From the NCBI RefSeq assembly GCF_001544295.1, contig NZ_BCQF01000022.1, forward strand, positions 1 to 48,696: DNA of 48,696 nucleotides. Direction: 5' to 3'. Below, piece by piece: positions 40,143 through 48,696 of this stretch. The number at the start of each line of letters is the position of its first letter. The first letter of the stretch is position 1. The DNA is from Enterococcus pseudoavium NBRC 100491 (GTDB lineage Bacteria > Bacillota > Bacilli > Lactobacillales > Enterococcaceae). Under the pieces are notes generated by a model. The model was not told the DNA's origin. It did no database searches and saw only the letters and a program-made list of their open reading frames with translations. Both the position numbers and the translations under genes were made by a program.

Positions 40143-41228
40143 TTATTTTTTACGTAGTAAATAAATCGCAGTGATCATGTTGACTAGACCTAACCCCAAC
40201 CAAATCATAGAACTGGAATCCATTCCGGTTTGTGGTAAAAGTCTGTTAGCTTTTAGCGGTTCATTTTTTGTCAGGTCAGATGTCTCACTATTTTTGGCTA
40301 AAGATACAATTTTCTTTTTAAGCGTAACATCTTTTAGATTTTTTCCGGACGATTCTTGTAAATGACTAGTGATCCCACTGGTTGTTTCTTCAGTATTGTT
40401 TTCACTCGGTTTGCCAAGGAATGAATCTTTTGATCCGGTACTATCGCTTGAATTTGACGAACTATCTGAGCTTGAGTCAGTCTGACTGGTAGAGCTAGAA
40501 GAAGACGAACTATCTGAGCTTGAGTCAGTCTGACTGGTAGAGCTGGAAGAAGACGAACTATCCGAGCTTGAGTCAGTCTGACTGGTAGAGCTAGAAGAAG
40601 ACGAACTATCCGAGCTTGAGTCAGTCTGACTGGTAGAGCTAGAAGAAGACGAACTATCCGAGTTTGAGTCAGTCTGACTGGTAGAGCTAGAAGAAGATGA
40701 ACTATCTGAGCTTGAGTCAGTCTGACTGGTAGAGCTGGAAGAAGACGAACTGTCTGAGCTCGAATCTGTTGGGCTAGTAGACTCTTTTTTTATGACAAAT
40801 GTGATCGTTTCCCCCTCTTCACTATTAATATCAGGGCCTATAATAATAAATTTCACGGGGATCGTATCACCGATTTTAGCAGTTGATGAAATTGAGAGCG
40901 TAACATCTTCAGCAGCTTGAGTATCACTGATTTTTTCAAAATGATTATTAGAAACTTGGACGACTCCATTGTACTTTCCATCATCTAATTTAAGCTGGGT
41001 CGCTGGATAGTCGGTAATTTTTCCGCCATAATAATTAAACTCCACATGTAATTGTAATTGCTGACCAGGAGTGACTTCAACAACGCCGGAATTGATATTT
41101 TTTCCATCTAAGGTTACATTTATATAACTTATTTCAATTCCCCTTGTTACGGAATTGTTTGCTGCAGCACTGGCTGTGATTGGAATTAGCAATAAAAAGA
41201 CAATGAAGTAATAAACAGATTTTCTCAT
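40143..41228 (-). CDS. LPXTG-anchored cell-wall protein with Ser/Asp repeat stalk
   Basis: A 361-residue surface protein: signal peptide (1-22, MRKSVYYFIVFLLLI then ASAA), a unique beta-rich domain (about 25-148), a stalk of 16-residue repeats of the type TSQTDSSSDSSSSSSS (about 150-262), a polar linker, then LPQTG near residue 330, a hydrophobic helix and RKK. Sortase A should attach it to peptidoglycan. The unique domain resembles cohesin- or Cna-like beta folds only in general look; no ligand can be named. The stalk is encoded by nearly identical 48-bp repeats. The ATG follows AAGGAGG. A Mga-type regulator is divergent, 106 bases away. Confidence 0.9.
   Translation of the reverse strand: MRKSVYYFIVFLLLIPITASAAANNSVTRGIEISYINVTLDGKNINSGVVEVTPGQQLQLHVEFNYYGGKITDYPATQLKLDDGKYNGVVQVSNNHFEKISDTQAAEDVTLSISSTAKIGDTIPVKFIIIGPDINSEEGETITFVIKKESTSPTDSSSDSSSSSSSTSQTDSSSDSSSSSSSTSQTDSNSDSSSSSSSTSQTDSSSDSSSSSSSTSQTDSSSDSSSSSSSTSQTDSSSDSSSSSSSTSQTDSSSDSSSNSSDSTGSKDSFLGKPSENNTEETTSGITSHLQESSGKNLKDVTLKKKIVSLAKNSETSDLTKNEPLKANRLLPQTGMDSSSMIWLGLGLVNMITAIYLLRKK
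40448..40780 (-). repeat. 48-bp tandem repeats coding the Ser/Asp stalk
   Basis: About seven units, the first (TSPTD) and last diverged, encode the 16-residue TSQTDSSSDSSSSSSS motif. Units differ at only a few positions (for example one SNSD), so the array is probably recent and prone to length change. Confidence 0.9.
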
Positions 41229-41334
41229 TATTTTCCTCCTTAAATAGACTATTGAGAATTATAACGCGAAAAAATGTCAGTTACCGCCAGTTTTTCAGTC
41301 AGACAAACCAAATAGTTGAAAGGAAGAAAGTAGC

Positions 41335-42708
41335 GTGTTTACAAAGGAAATCTATTGGCAGTTACAGTTGGTCATGTTTTTAGATCAAAAGGACGATTGG
41401 TGTAGTGGCACTGAATTAGCAAAAATGAGCGGTTTAAGTATCAACACGGTCCAAAAATATCTGGATCGTTTGCAAGAACTTGCAAATGAATTTTCAGATG
41501 TAACCTTAGAAAAGCATCATAAGTATGGCATAAGGCTCAGCCGTAAGCCGGATTTTCCGTTACAGCGTCTGTTACGAGAAATTATTCGCCAAAGCTCAGG
41601 GGTCTCATTTATTGAAGAATTGCTGCTTCATGGAAAGATTGATGCGCGAACTTTTTGCGAAAAAAACTATATCAGCTTATCGACATTTCGAAGAAGATCA
41701 GCCATTTTAGAAGAACAACTGAAACCATTGGGGTTAGAATTAGCAACAGATTCGCCGTTGCGGATGATCGGTCCAGAACATCAAATTCGCTATCTTTTCT
41801 TTCAGTATCTGTGGACAATTTACCGAGGAATCAAAGAGCTACCTTGGGAGATCGAGGAGCGGATGGCTTATCCGATTGAACAACTGTCAGATCTTTTCAC
41901 AGTGAAATTCACTAATGTTCAGCGTAGTCAGCTAGGAGTGTTGCTATTTGTTTTTGAACATCGGATAAAAAGCGACCCCACTAATAGTGAGATGTGGGAA
42001 CCCATGCTCAAAGCACCATCCTTATTTAGTCATTGGTCTTTAAGCGATTGGGGAATGTTTTTGTTCTTTTTGAAAATTTTTCCTATATTTTGGAATCTGG
42101 AGGATAGTAATTCTTTCGTAAAAATTCCCCCTCAAATCCAGCAGCGTGTTGCTACTCAAAGCAGACAATGGCAGCAGTTGTTTGAGCACGATTTTACTGT
42201 TGTGATCGAAGGAAAAGGGGAGTTTGCTAACAAGCTTGAACACCTCTTTTTATTCAATAATTATTTAATAGAAGTCCAATCGTTGACGGGGCTTTTTCCA
42301 ATTGTTGATGAAGAATATTTGCAAACGATTGTTCCCCAGTATATGGCTCTTTTTTCAAAATTTATTCAAAATGTAAGAAATAAGATCGATGATCGCAATC
42401 CCCGAGTAACGGAATTATTCTCGTTGTTATTGTCTAATACAATAGTGCCCTATCTGTCTTATCGACCGGTTGTCAAATTTTTCTTATTATCAGACTTAGG
42501 ACAGACTTTTGAAGCGATGCAAAAAGAATTACTGATTGCAGGCCTAAGTAGCGACTATCAAGTGACATTTGTCCAATCAGAAGCGGAGGCAGACTTGATC
42601 TTATCCAATATGCCGACCCATTATAGTAAATCGTTGCAGATTTGTTCGACCATTAATGCCCGCGATTTGCGATTGATTCGCCAGGCATTGAAAAGCAGCA
42701 GTAACTGA
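41335..42708 (+). CDS. Mga-type helix-turn-helix transcriptional regulator
   Basis: A 457-residue regulator. The N terminus holds two helix-turn-helix units, one with SGTELAKMSGLSINTVQKYLDRL (about 23-45) and one with ARTFCEKNYISLSTFRRRSAILEEQL (about 104-129), as in Mga/PRD-type virulence regulators. The middle resembles the Mga helical domain, and the C-terminal part (about 385-455) has an EIIB-like look (FLLSDLGQTFEAMQKELL, LILSNMP). GTG start, after AAAGGAAG. It is divergent from the LPXTG gene, its likely target. The annotated class is firm; the target is inferred. Confidence 0.83.
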   Translation: MFTKEIYWQLQLVMFLDQKDDWCSGTELAKMSGLSINTVQKYLDRLQELANEFSDVTLEKHHKYGIRLSRKPDFPLQRLLREIIRQSSGVSFIEELLLHGKIDARTFCEKNYISLSTFRRRSAILEEQLKPLGLELATDSPLRMIGPEHQIRYLFFQYLWTIYRGIKELPWEIEERMAYPIEQLSDLFTVKFTNVQRSQLGVLLFVFEHRIKSDPTNSEMWEPMLKAPSLFSHWSLSDWGMFLFFLKIFPIFWNLEDSNSFVKIPPQIQQRVATQSRQWQQLFEHDFTVVIEGKGEFANKLEHLFLFNNYLIEVQSLTGLFPIVDEEYLQTIVPQYMALFSKFIQNVRNKIDDRNPRVTELFSLLLSNTIVPYLSYRPVVKFFLLSDLGQTFEAMQKELLIAGLSSDYQVTFVQSEAEADLILSNMPTHYSKSLQICSTINARDLRLIRQALKSSSN

Positions 42709-42731
42709 AAACGTACATGAAGTTTTCATAA

Positions 42732-42757
42732 GAAAATTTTAAAACTTTCCTTTTTTT
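42732..42757 (+). terminator. Probable terminator after the Mga-type gene
   Basis: GAAAATTTT pairs with AAAACTTTC with one mismatch, directly followed by CTTTTTTT. The stem is short and AT-rich. Confidence 0.5.
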
Positions 42758-42987
42758 AAAACGGTAAAGCAGATGTTGGGGCATTTACCCAGTGGTATTA
42801 TTCGTATTTTGATGATGCTTATTCGATGTGCTCAAAAAAAAGCTTTGTAATAGTTGTATTATGCGAATGATAACTAAAAATGGTTGTGAATAGCAAGATG
42901 TCTGCTAGGTGCTATCTTTTTCGGTGGAATGTGTTAGAATGAAAATGCTTTTTATCCTGTGAACGTGAAGGGAATTGAGAACATACC

Positions 42988-43743
42988 ATGCCTGTAAAAA
43001 AAAGGACACCATGGTTAGAGGCGTTATACGCGGCAATGCCGCTTTGTTTGAGTTATATTCCGGTTGGCTTAGCCTGTGGCATGTTGCTGCAAAAAGCGGG
43101 ATTTAACATTATATTAACGACCTTGCTTTCGATGCTAGTTTTTTCAGGAGGCGCGCAATTTTTAGTCGTCTCAATGATCAGTGTTCATGCATCGTTTGTG
43201 TCCACAATCTTAATGGTCTTTTTCTTGGAACTGCGTTATGCATTATTAGGTTCCAGTTTGTCGCAATTTTTTAAAAAAGAGAAACGTTCATTTATCGCGC
43301 TGTTTTCTCAATCGATGAATGACGAAAATTATGCAGTCAATTATTTGAAATATTCCACCGACCCTGATTGGAATCGAAAAAAAGCTTTGTTTGTCAACTG
43401 GTTTTCAATGGCTTCTTGGACAGCTAGTACGATCTTAGGGAATATTTTCGGTTCAGTGATTCATGTGGATACGGAACTGGTTCATTTTGCTTTGACGGCC
43501 ATGTTTATTTTTATGTTCATGATGCAGTTGAATAACGGTCTTTTATTGTTTGCCGGCTTATTATCTGGAGGATTGGCAGTGGTCTTTATGCTGATTTTTA
43601 AAAATACTTTTGGCTTGATCCTAGCTACTTTATTGGCTTCTTTTACCGGCTACCTGATCGAACGCCTAAGTAAAACGATCAATACAGATAATGATGGACC
43701 GGATCATTATGATTTAACGGGTGAGGAGGTTCATCATGAGTAA
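42988..43743 (+). CDS. azlC: AzlC family branched-chain amino acid exporter, large subunit
   Basis: A 251-residue membrane protein with the AzlC opening: PLCLSYIPVGLACGMLLQKAG, the FSGGAQFLVVSM motif and LELRYALLGSSL. About five to six helices. With AzlD it exports branched-chain amino acids and analogues such as azaleucine. The ATG is preceded by AAGGG at a long distance, so initiation may be modest. A TGTTAGAAT extended -10 lies about 55 bases upstream. The stop overlaps the azlD start by eight bases, showing coupling. Confidence 0.9.
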   Translation: MPVKKRTPWLEALYAAMPLCLSYIPVGLACGMLLQKAGFNIILTTLLSMLVFSGGAQFLVVSMISVHASFVSTILMVFFLELRYALLGSSLSQFFKKEKRSFIALFSQSMNDENYAVNYLKYSTDPDWNRKKALFVNWFSMASWTASTILGNIFGSVIHVDTELVHFALTAMFIFMFMMQLNNGLLLFAGLLSGGLAVVFMLIFKNTFGLILATLLASFTGYLIERLSKTINTDNDGPDHYDLTGEEVHHE

Positions 43744-44053
43744 TACTCATTTATTATTATTGATTCTCTGCCTCTTTTGTGCCTCGTATTTGCCGCGGCT
43801 CTTCCCAATGCTGTATTTTTCGCAGCGGCAAGTTCCGCAATGGTTCAGTGATTGGATGAAATTTGTGCCAATCTCATTGTTTGCGGCATTAGTCTTTAAG
43901 GATGTTTTTATTAGCGACAATCAGTTTGATCTGATCGGAAATGTCCGGATCATCGCGATGTTTTTGGTTGCGGGAGTTGCTTATAAAACGCGTTCAATGG
44001 CAATTTCAGTACTTACGGGTTTAGCTGCCGTCTTTTTATTGTCAATGATTTAA
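43736..44053 (+). CDS. azlD: AzlD family branched-chain amino acid exporter, small subunit
   Basis: A 105-residue membrane protein with about four helices, matching AzlD: ASYLPRLFPMLYFSQRQVPQW and FVPISLFAALVFKDVF. The start is the ATG at 43736 after GAGGAGG in the azlC end; it overlaps azlC by eight bases. It works as the small partner of AzlC. A terminator follows immediately. Confidence 0.9.
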   Translation: MSNTHLLLLILCLFCASYLPRLFPMLYFSQRQVPQWFSDWMKFVPISLFAALVFKDVFISDNQFDLIGNVRIIAMFLVAGVAYKTRSMAISVLTGLAAVFLLSMI

Positions 44054-44091
44054 AAAACGAGACACTCCCAAGTGGGCGGTCTCGTTTTTTT
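44052..44091. terminator. Bidirectional terminator after azlD
   Basis: AAAACGAGAC pairs with GTCTCGTTTT; a CCC/GGG inner stem follows. It serves azlD and the converging small gene. Confidence 0.9.
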
Positions 44092-44092
44092 G

Positions 44093-44398
44093 TTAGTTTT
44101 GATATTCAGCAATCGGACGATAAGTTAGAATCTGCATTTTCCGATAAAATTCAGCTGGTAGATGTTTCCATGATTCAAATAACTTATGAAAAAAGCCATC
44201 CTCGGCATTAATTTTGTATTCATTTAGTAAAAGGCCAAATGATTTCTTTGGCTGTTCTTTGATTAGTTTTTCATAGACCTCAGTTGCTTCAGCTTGATCG
44301 TCTGCCACAAAGAGGGTATTGACTTCAACGTAGGCGCCTTCAATGTTTTGTGTTTCCTCAACAAAGTACACGGATTTTGTAATCTTTTGTTCTTCCAT
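44093..44398 (-). CDS. Hypothetical protein, about 101 residues
   Basis: A small acidic soluble protein with no signal peptide or membrane helix. It begins MEEQKITKSVYFVEETQNIEG and has mixed strands and helices (a helix about 36-50, EATEVYEKLIKEQ). I do not recognise the family. The ATG at 44398 and the GTG one codon earlier are both possible behind AAAGGA. It lies between converging azlD and the co-directional two-component system, 84 bases after the kinase gene, so it could be read on the same transcript. Confidence 0.65.
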   Translation of the reverse strand: MEEQKITKSVYFVEETQNIEGAYVEVNTLFVADDQAEATEVYEKLIKEQPKKSFGLLLNEYKINAEDGFFHKLFESWKHLPAEFYRKMQILTYRPIAEYQN

Positions 44399-44485
44399 CA
44401 CGGGTCATCCTTTCTTTAAGTTACCCCTAGCTTACAAAAGAAATATTAACTAATAGTGAATTATTTCGCCTTTTGCGTCATTTAA

Positions 44486-45535
44486 TTATGAATTTTTTAG
44501 GTCATTTGGCAAAAATATTATAAATTTACTTCCTTTATTGGGAGAGCTCTTGACTTTAATCGTCCCTGCGTGTAGTTGAACGATCTGTTTTGCTAAAGCT
44601 AAGCCTAAGCCATTGCCTTTGGTCTTGCGACTGGTATCACTTTGATAAAATTTATCAAAGATTCGACTAATGACCTCCGGGGTCATGCCTGCTCCTTCAT
44701 CGCTGATGGTAATCAAGTCTCCAGTTGGTTGGGAAGTTAAAGTGACTTGGATGCGACCGTTTTTTTGACTATATTTAATGGCATTATCCATCAGATTTAA
44801 CCAAACTTGGTAAAGAAATTCCTCATTGCCATAATAAGAGGTTCGAGGTAAAAAAAGATCTAGTATTAAATTTAGCTGCTCCCATTTTGGCTGTAGAAAT
44901 AAGATGACTTCACGAATTTGTTCATCCAGTCGAAAGGTTTGAAAATCTAAGCCTAAGCCTTGATTTTCCAGCTTGCTCAATTTCAAAATATTATCGGTTA
45001 AATGGGTTAGTTGCTGGGTACCATCCAGCATGCGTTCTAAATAGATTTGTCGTTCTTCTAGCGGCAAGGCGTCATTTTGGAGAAGTTGAACGTAGCCTTT
45101 GATCGTTGCAATCGGTGTTTTAAATTCGTGAGAGACGGTCGAGACAAAATCATTACGCAAAGTTTCGATGCTGCTGAGTTCCTTGACCATCAGATTAAAA
45201 TCATGGTAAAGCTCGGCCACATCTTCCATCTGCTGCTGTTCTTTTAGTTGGACGGTGAAGTCGCCCTTAGCGACGCTGCTCATGGCTTGCCGCAGATCAC
45301 CGATTGGCTGCAAAATGCGTTTGCCGACAAAAACAGACAAAGCCGCACCGATGACTAGACTTAAAAAGATAATAAAATAAAAGGGAAAAAGATGCCCCTC
45401 CCGTTCTGGCGACAGCAGCCGAAAATGATTAACTATGACCAGCAGGCCGACAAAAACGAATAGTACAATCACCATCAATAAAAAAGTGATGGCAACGAAG
45501 TACATCCATAATTGGGGAAATAATTTTTTTCTCAC
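44486..45535 (-). CDS. Sensor histidine kinase (two-component system)
   Basis: A 349-residue membrane kinase. Two helices (about 10-35 and 45-68) flank a short extracellular loop of only about ten residues, then a HAMP domain (about 70-122), the dimerisation domain with VSHEFKTPIATIKGY (phosphorylated His136) and an ATPase domain with the N box (NLMDNAIKYSQ), DEGAGM, and GNGLGLALAK. The tiny sensing loop is that of intramembrane-type or transporter-assisted kinases. It starts with GTG overlapping the regulator stop (GTGA), so the two are coupled. The divergent ABC transporter is the probable partner or target. Confidence 0.9.
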   Translation of the reverse strand: MRKKLFPQLWMYFVAITFLLMVIVLFVFVGLLVIVNHFRLLSPEREGHLFPFYFIIFLSLVIGAALSVFVGKRILQPIGDLRQAMSSVAKGDFTVQLKEQQQMEDVAELYHDFNLMVKELSSIETLRNDFVSTVSHEFKTPIATIKGYVQLLQNDALPLEERQIYLERMLDGTQQLTHLTDNILKLSKLENQGLGLDFQTFRLDEQIREVILFLQPKWEQLNLILDLFLPRTSYYGNEEFLYQVWLNLMDNAIKYSQKNGRIQVTLTSQPTGDLITISDEGAGMTPEVISRIFDKFYQSDTSRKTKGNGLGLALAKQIVQLHAGTIKVKSSPNKGSKFIIFLPNDLKNS

Positions 45536-46206
45536 GAGTGAATGACCACCTTATAGCCTAACCCTCGAATCGTTTCAATCGAGAAATCAGGATTATTTTC
45601 TAATCGATTCCGTAATCGTTTGATATGGACATCGATCGTCCGTTCGTCGGTATCTGAATCCAAACCCCAAATCTCATCCATCAACTGTTGTCGAGTAAAA
45701 ATTTTATTGGGGTAAGCTAGCAATTTATATAAAAGTAAAAATTCTTTTTGCGGCAAAGTCTCCGTTTGTTCGGGGGTTTTGATTTGATAAGTTTCTTGAC
45801 TGAGTTGGGTACTTCCCACGATGAGTTCTTTTGTATGAACAATCTGAGCGCGCCGCAGGAGAGCTTCGACTCGCAAGAGCATTTCATTCACATCAATTGG
45901 TTTGACCATGTAATCATCGACACCAATCGTAAACCCACGCTTCTTATCTTCAAAGGAATCCTTCGCAGTGATAAATAAAATCGGTAGATTATAGCCAGCT
46001 TCGCGCAGACTCTCCGCTAATTCATAACCATCCATGTCCGGCATCATGATGTCACTGATGATCAGATCAATGAACTGTTTATCTAAAATTTCTAAGGCTT
46101 CAACGCCATTTGCGGCAGTAAACACGTCGAAGTGTTCATTTTTTAAAGCCGATTGATAAAGGATTGATAAGTTTTCGTCATCTTCAACGATAAGTATTCG
46201 ATTCAT
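45532..46206 (-). CDS. OmpR-family response regulator
   Basis: A 224-residue regulator. The receiver (1-120) has the acidic pocket VEDDEN, phosphoacceptor Asp52 in IISDIMMPDMDGYE, and the lysine in YMVKPID. The winged-helix domain (about 130-222) has LLYKLLAYPNKIFTRQQL, DERTIDVHIKRLRNRL and IRGLGYKV, typical of the OmpR/PhoB group. The ATG follows AAGGAGGACA. It is the first gene of the pair with the kinase, divergent from the ABC transporter across about 137 bases, where its binding sites may lie. Confidence 0.92.
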   Translation of the reverse strand: MNRILIVEDDENLSILYQSALKNEHFDVFTAANGVEALEILDKQFIDLIISDIMMPDMDGYELAESLREAGYNLPILFITAKDSFEDKKRGFTIGVDDYMVKPIDVNEMLLRVEALLRRAQIVHTKELIVGSTQLSQETYQIKTPEQTETLPQKEFLLLYKLLAYPNKIFTRQQLMDEIWGLDSDTDERTIDVHIKRLRNRLENNPDFSIETIRGLGYKVVIHS

Positions 46207-46343
46207 TTGCGTTGTCCTCCTTTTTGCTCAATACTCAATAATAATAGCAAATTACTGTGAACCTACTATGAATTGTTGTTCATTTTGAGTTAATAATGCC
46301 ATGCTATCTTGTTAAAGTAAACTAAGAGAAAAAGGGTGACACA

Positions 46344-48692
46344 ATGTTAGAGTTAAAAGACATCAAAAAATACTACCATGTCGGCGATACTACAACTAAA
46401 GCATTAGATGGAGTATCGGTGGCGTTTCGCCGCCAAGAATTCGTTGCAATCCTAGGGGCCAGCGGATCAGGAAAAACAACGATGCTGAATGTAATCGGTG
46501 GTTTAGACAATTATGATTCCGGTGATCTAGTGATCGATGGAACCTCGACGAAAACTTTTAAAGATGCGGATTGGGATGCGTATCGCAACAATTCCATTGG
46601 TTTTGTTTTTCAAAGTTATAACCTGATTAGCCATTTAGGAATCATTGATAATGTTGAACTGGGCATGACTTTGAGTGGGGTCTCAAAAGAAGAAAAGCAA
46701 AAGCGGGCTGAGGATGCTTTACGACGGGTCGGCTTAGCTGAGCATATGCATAAAAAGCCGAATCAGCTTTCCGGTGGACAAATGCAGCGGGTCGCGATTG
46801 CAAGGGCGTTAGCGAATGATCCAGACATCTTACTTTGTGATGAGCCGACCGGGGCACTGGATACCGAAACCAGCGTTCAAATCATGAACTTGATCCAAGA
46901 ATTATCGAAAGAAAAATTAGTCATCATGGTGACGCACAATCCTGAGTTAGCAACGAAATATGCGGATCGGACGATTCGTTTTTCAGATGGTCGTATCATG
47001 GATGATTCCCATCCCCACATTGAGGGGAAAAAGGGGGAAGAATTCAAACTAAAACGCACGAAAATGAAATTCATGACCGCGTTGAAACTATCCTTTAATA
47101 ATTTGCGCACGAAAAAAGGTCGAACGCTTTTGACCGCTTTTGCTTCCAGTATTGGAATTATTAGTATTGGAATCGTACTTTCCTTATCCAGTGGATTCCA
47201 AAAGCAAATCGACACGACTCAAGCAGAAGCGATGGCAAAATATCCGATTACCATCTCAAAGATAACCACTGATCAAACGGCTAATCGAAACCAAGCACTG
47301 GGTTCAGATAAGGCCAGCAATTCAAGCGAAAAAAATAAAAATGAAATTGTCGCAAAAATCAGTGATGAGGATAAAGCGCAACACACCAATAAAATCGATC
47401 AAAAGTATGTGGACTATATCAACGATATTAATCCGCAGTTAAGTAATAATATTGGTTTCACTCGTGTAGTTGGGATGAATCTTCTCCGAGATGTAAACGG
47501 TGAAGTAAAACCAATCAAATTATCCAATGAAGCACCTGACAGCGGCCCTTCTATGATGAATGCCATGTCCAGTATGCCTGGTATGGGCGTCTCTTCTTTT
47601 CCAACGCAATTAGACAAAAATTCTGGCAGCTTCCTTGAAGACAATTATAAATTACTGTCAGGAGCTTATCCGAAAGCTGATACGGATGTAGTATTGATCG
47701 TGGATGCGAATAACAGTACGAACATCAACTCTCTGAAAAACTTAGGTTTTGAGGTCAAAGACGGCGAAAAATTGAATTTTGCTAAAATCGTTGGAACCGA
47801 ATTTAAATTAATCAACAACGATGAGTATTACACCAAGATCCCAACGGGTAATTTTATTCCTAATAATGATTACCAAGCAATGTACGATAAAGCCAATAAT
47901 GATACTTTGAAGATCTCAGGGATCTTACGCGTAAAAGAATCGTCAACGATGAATCTGTTAGCCCCCGGGATCGCTTATAGCAATGAATTAACTGCTAAAA
48001 TCGTCAAAGAAAATGAAAATTCTGAGATTGTTAAAGCACAACGCGCAACAGATACCAATGTTATGACGAATGAAAAATTGGATGATGCGACGAAGGACAG
48101 TACTCTTGCGTATTTAGGTGGTGAAAGCCTGCCAAGCAGTATTATGATCTATCCTAATAATTATAAAGACAAAGATAAAATCTTAAATTATCTGGATGAC
48201 TACAACCAAGGGAAGAAAAAAGCCGATAAAATCATTTATACCGATCTAGCGGGAACGATGACTGAATTAACGGGTGGTTTGATGGATGCCATCACTTATG
48301 TATTAGTAGCCTTTGCCGGTATTTCATTGGTGACTAGTATGATCATGATCGGGATTATCACGTATACCTCAGTGATTGAACGGACCAAAGAAATCGGAGT
48401 CCTAAAAGCTTTGGGGGCCCGGAAAAAAGATATTACCCGTGTGTTTGATGCTGAAACGTTTATTCTCGGTGTCGCTTCAGGGACATTGGGGATTGCGATC
48501 GCTTATCTGGCGACTTTCCCAATCAATGCCATTTTATATAATATGACAGAATTGAAAAATGTTGCTCAATTAAATCCGGTTCATGGAGTTATTTTGATCA
48601 TCGTTTCAACTGTTTTAACGATGATTGGCGGACATATCCCAGCGAGAATGGCAGCCAAAAAAGATGCAGCAATCGCATTAAGAGCAGAATAA
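46344..48692 (+). CDS. MacB-type ABC transporter, ATPase-permease fusion
   Basis: A 782-residue fusion protein. The N-terminal ATPase (about 1-225) has Walker A GASGSGKTT at 38-46, signature LSGGQMQR at 142-149, and Asp166-Glu167 of Walker B. Then come a first membrane helix (about 265-290), a large extracellular domain (to about 640) and an FtsX unit with three helices (about 655-775) containing ERTKEIGVLKALGARKKDI. The periplasm-like domain is Asn/Asp/Lys-rich, with a Met/Ser/Gly-rich stretch (MMNAMSSMPGMG). The ATG follows AAAGGGTG. The divergent two-component system probably regulates it; such pairs often defend against antimicrobial peptides. Substrate unknown. The gene ends four bases before the window edge. 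Confidence 0.9.
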   Translation: MLELKDIKKYYHVGDTTTKALDGVSVAFRRQEFVAILGASGSGKTTMLNVIGGLDNYDSGDLVIDGTSTKTFKDADWDAYRNNSIGFVFQSYNLISHLGIIDNVELGMTLSGVSKEEKQKRAEDALRRVGLAEHMHKKPNQLSGGQMQRVAIARALANDPDILLCDEPTGALDTETSVQIMNLIQELSKEKLVIMVTHNPELATKYADRTIRFSDGRIMDDSHPHIEGKKGEEFKLKRTKMKFMTALKLSFNNLRTKKGRTLLTAFASSIGIISIGIVLSLSSGFQKQIDTTQAEAMAKYPITISKITTDQTANRNQALGSDKASNSSEKNKNEIVAKISDEDKAQHTNKIDQKYVDYINDINPQLSNNIGFTRVVGMNLLRDVNGEVKPIKLSNEAPDSGPSMMNAMSSMPGMGVSSFPTQLDKNSGSFLEDNYKLLSGAYPKADTDVVLIVDANNSTNINSLKNLGFEVKDGEKLNFAKIVGTEFKLINNDEYYTKIPTGNFIPNNDYQAMYDKANNDTLKISGILRVKESSTMNLLAPGIAYSNELTAKIVKENENSEIVKAQRATDTNVMTNEKLDDATKDSTLAYLGGESLPSSIMIYPNNYKDKDKILNYLDDYNQGKKKADKIIYTDLAGTMTELTGGLMDAITYVLVAFAGISLVTSMIMIGIITYTSVIERTKEIGVLKALGARKKDITRVFDAETFILGVASGTLGIAIAYLATFPINAILYNMTELKNVAQLNPVHGVILIIVSTVLTMIGGHIPARMAAKKDAAIALRAE

Positions 48693-48696
48693 AAAA

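Noticed and set aside
40448-40780. CRISPR-like regular repeats
   Set aside because: The repeats are directly adjacent 48-bp coding units without spacers, in frame within a surface protein gene.
42768-42870. Short plus-strand frames between the Mga-type gene and azlC
   Set aside because: Only about 25-35 codons, no good ribosome site and no pattern; treated as intergenic.

Overview
The window looks like a chromosomal segment of an Enterococcus-type lactic acid bacterium (low-GC Firmicute). This is inferred from gene content: a heme-efflux hrtBA operon with a TetR sensor, an amaP/DUF2273/gls24 stress operon, an LPXTG protein beside an Mga-type regulator, T-box control of thrS, strong AGGAGG ribosome sites and many U-tract terminators. 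The species cannot be named from sequence alone. There are no rRNA or tRNA genes, no CRISPR array, no insertion sequence and no prophage.

Layout. 1-3.2 kb: a P-type ATPase running off the left edge, behind a yybP-ykoY (manganese) riboswitch and a long hairpin-rich leader. 3.2-5.0 kb: M42 aminopeptidase and a methyltransferase. 5.1-8.8 kb: a Fur-box-controlled pair of exporter-fold ABC half-transporters. 8.8-11.5 kb: a scar holding two gene tails, a DUF554 membrane protein and an intact amino-acid permease whose paralogue is one of those tails. 11.7-16.7 kb: a ClpP paralogue, a PucR regulator, threonine aldolase, an UPF0173 hydrolase and a YbaK-type deacylase. 16.8-21.6 kb: SorC regulator with a transaldolase-like aldolase, a quinone-oxidoreductase-like protein, and the UPF0237/UPF0210 pair. 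21.8-28 kb: a pentameric ligand-gated ion channel homologue, an FtsX-type permease with no ATPase beside it, and a T-box-controlled threonyl-tRNA synthetase. 28-30.4 kb: TetR regulator divergent from hrtB-hrtA. 30.5-34 kb: NA37 nucleoid protein, P1 peptidase and the Gls24 operon. 34.0-34.95 kb: a gene desert with a possible decayed reading frame. 35-44 kb: UbiB-like kinase, UPF0756, aromatic-acid exporter-like protein, DUF4097 repeat protein, YoaK, LPXTG protein, Mga-type regulator and AzlCD. 44-48.7 kb: a small unknown protein, a two-component system and a divergent MacB-type ABC transporter.

Themes. Metal and heme homeostasis recurs: a probable Mn exporter under a riboswitch, an iron-regulated ABC pair and a heme-efflux pump. 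The most unusual genes are the ion channel homologue with an extra N-terminal membrane helix, and a ThrRS in which all four editing-site residues known from E. coli ThrRS appear replaced while the synthetic site is kept. The leader of the P-type ATPase also carries two hairpins of the same architecture whose stems differ by compensatory changes.
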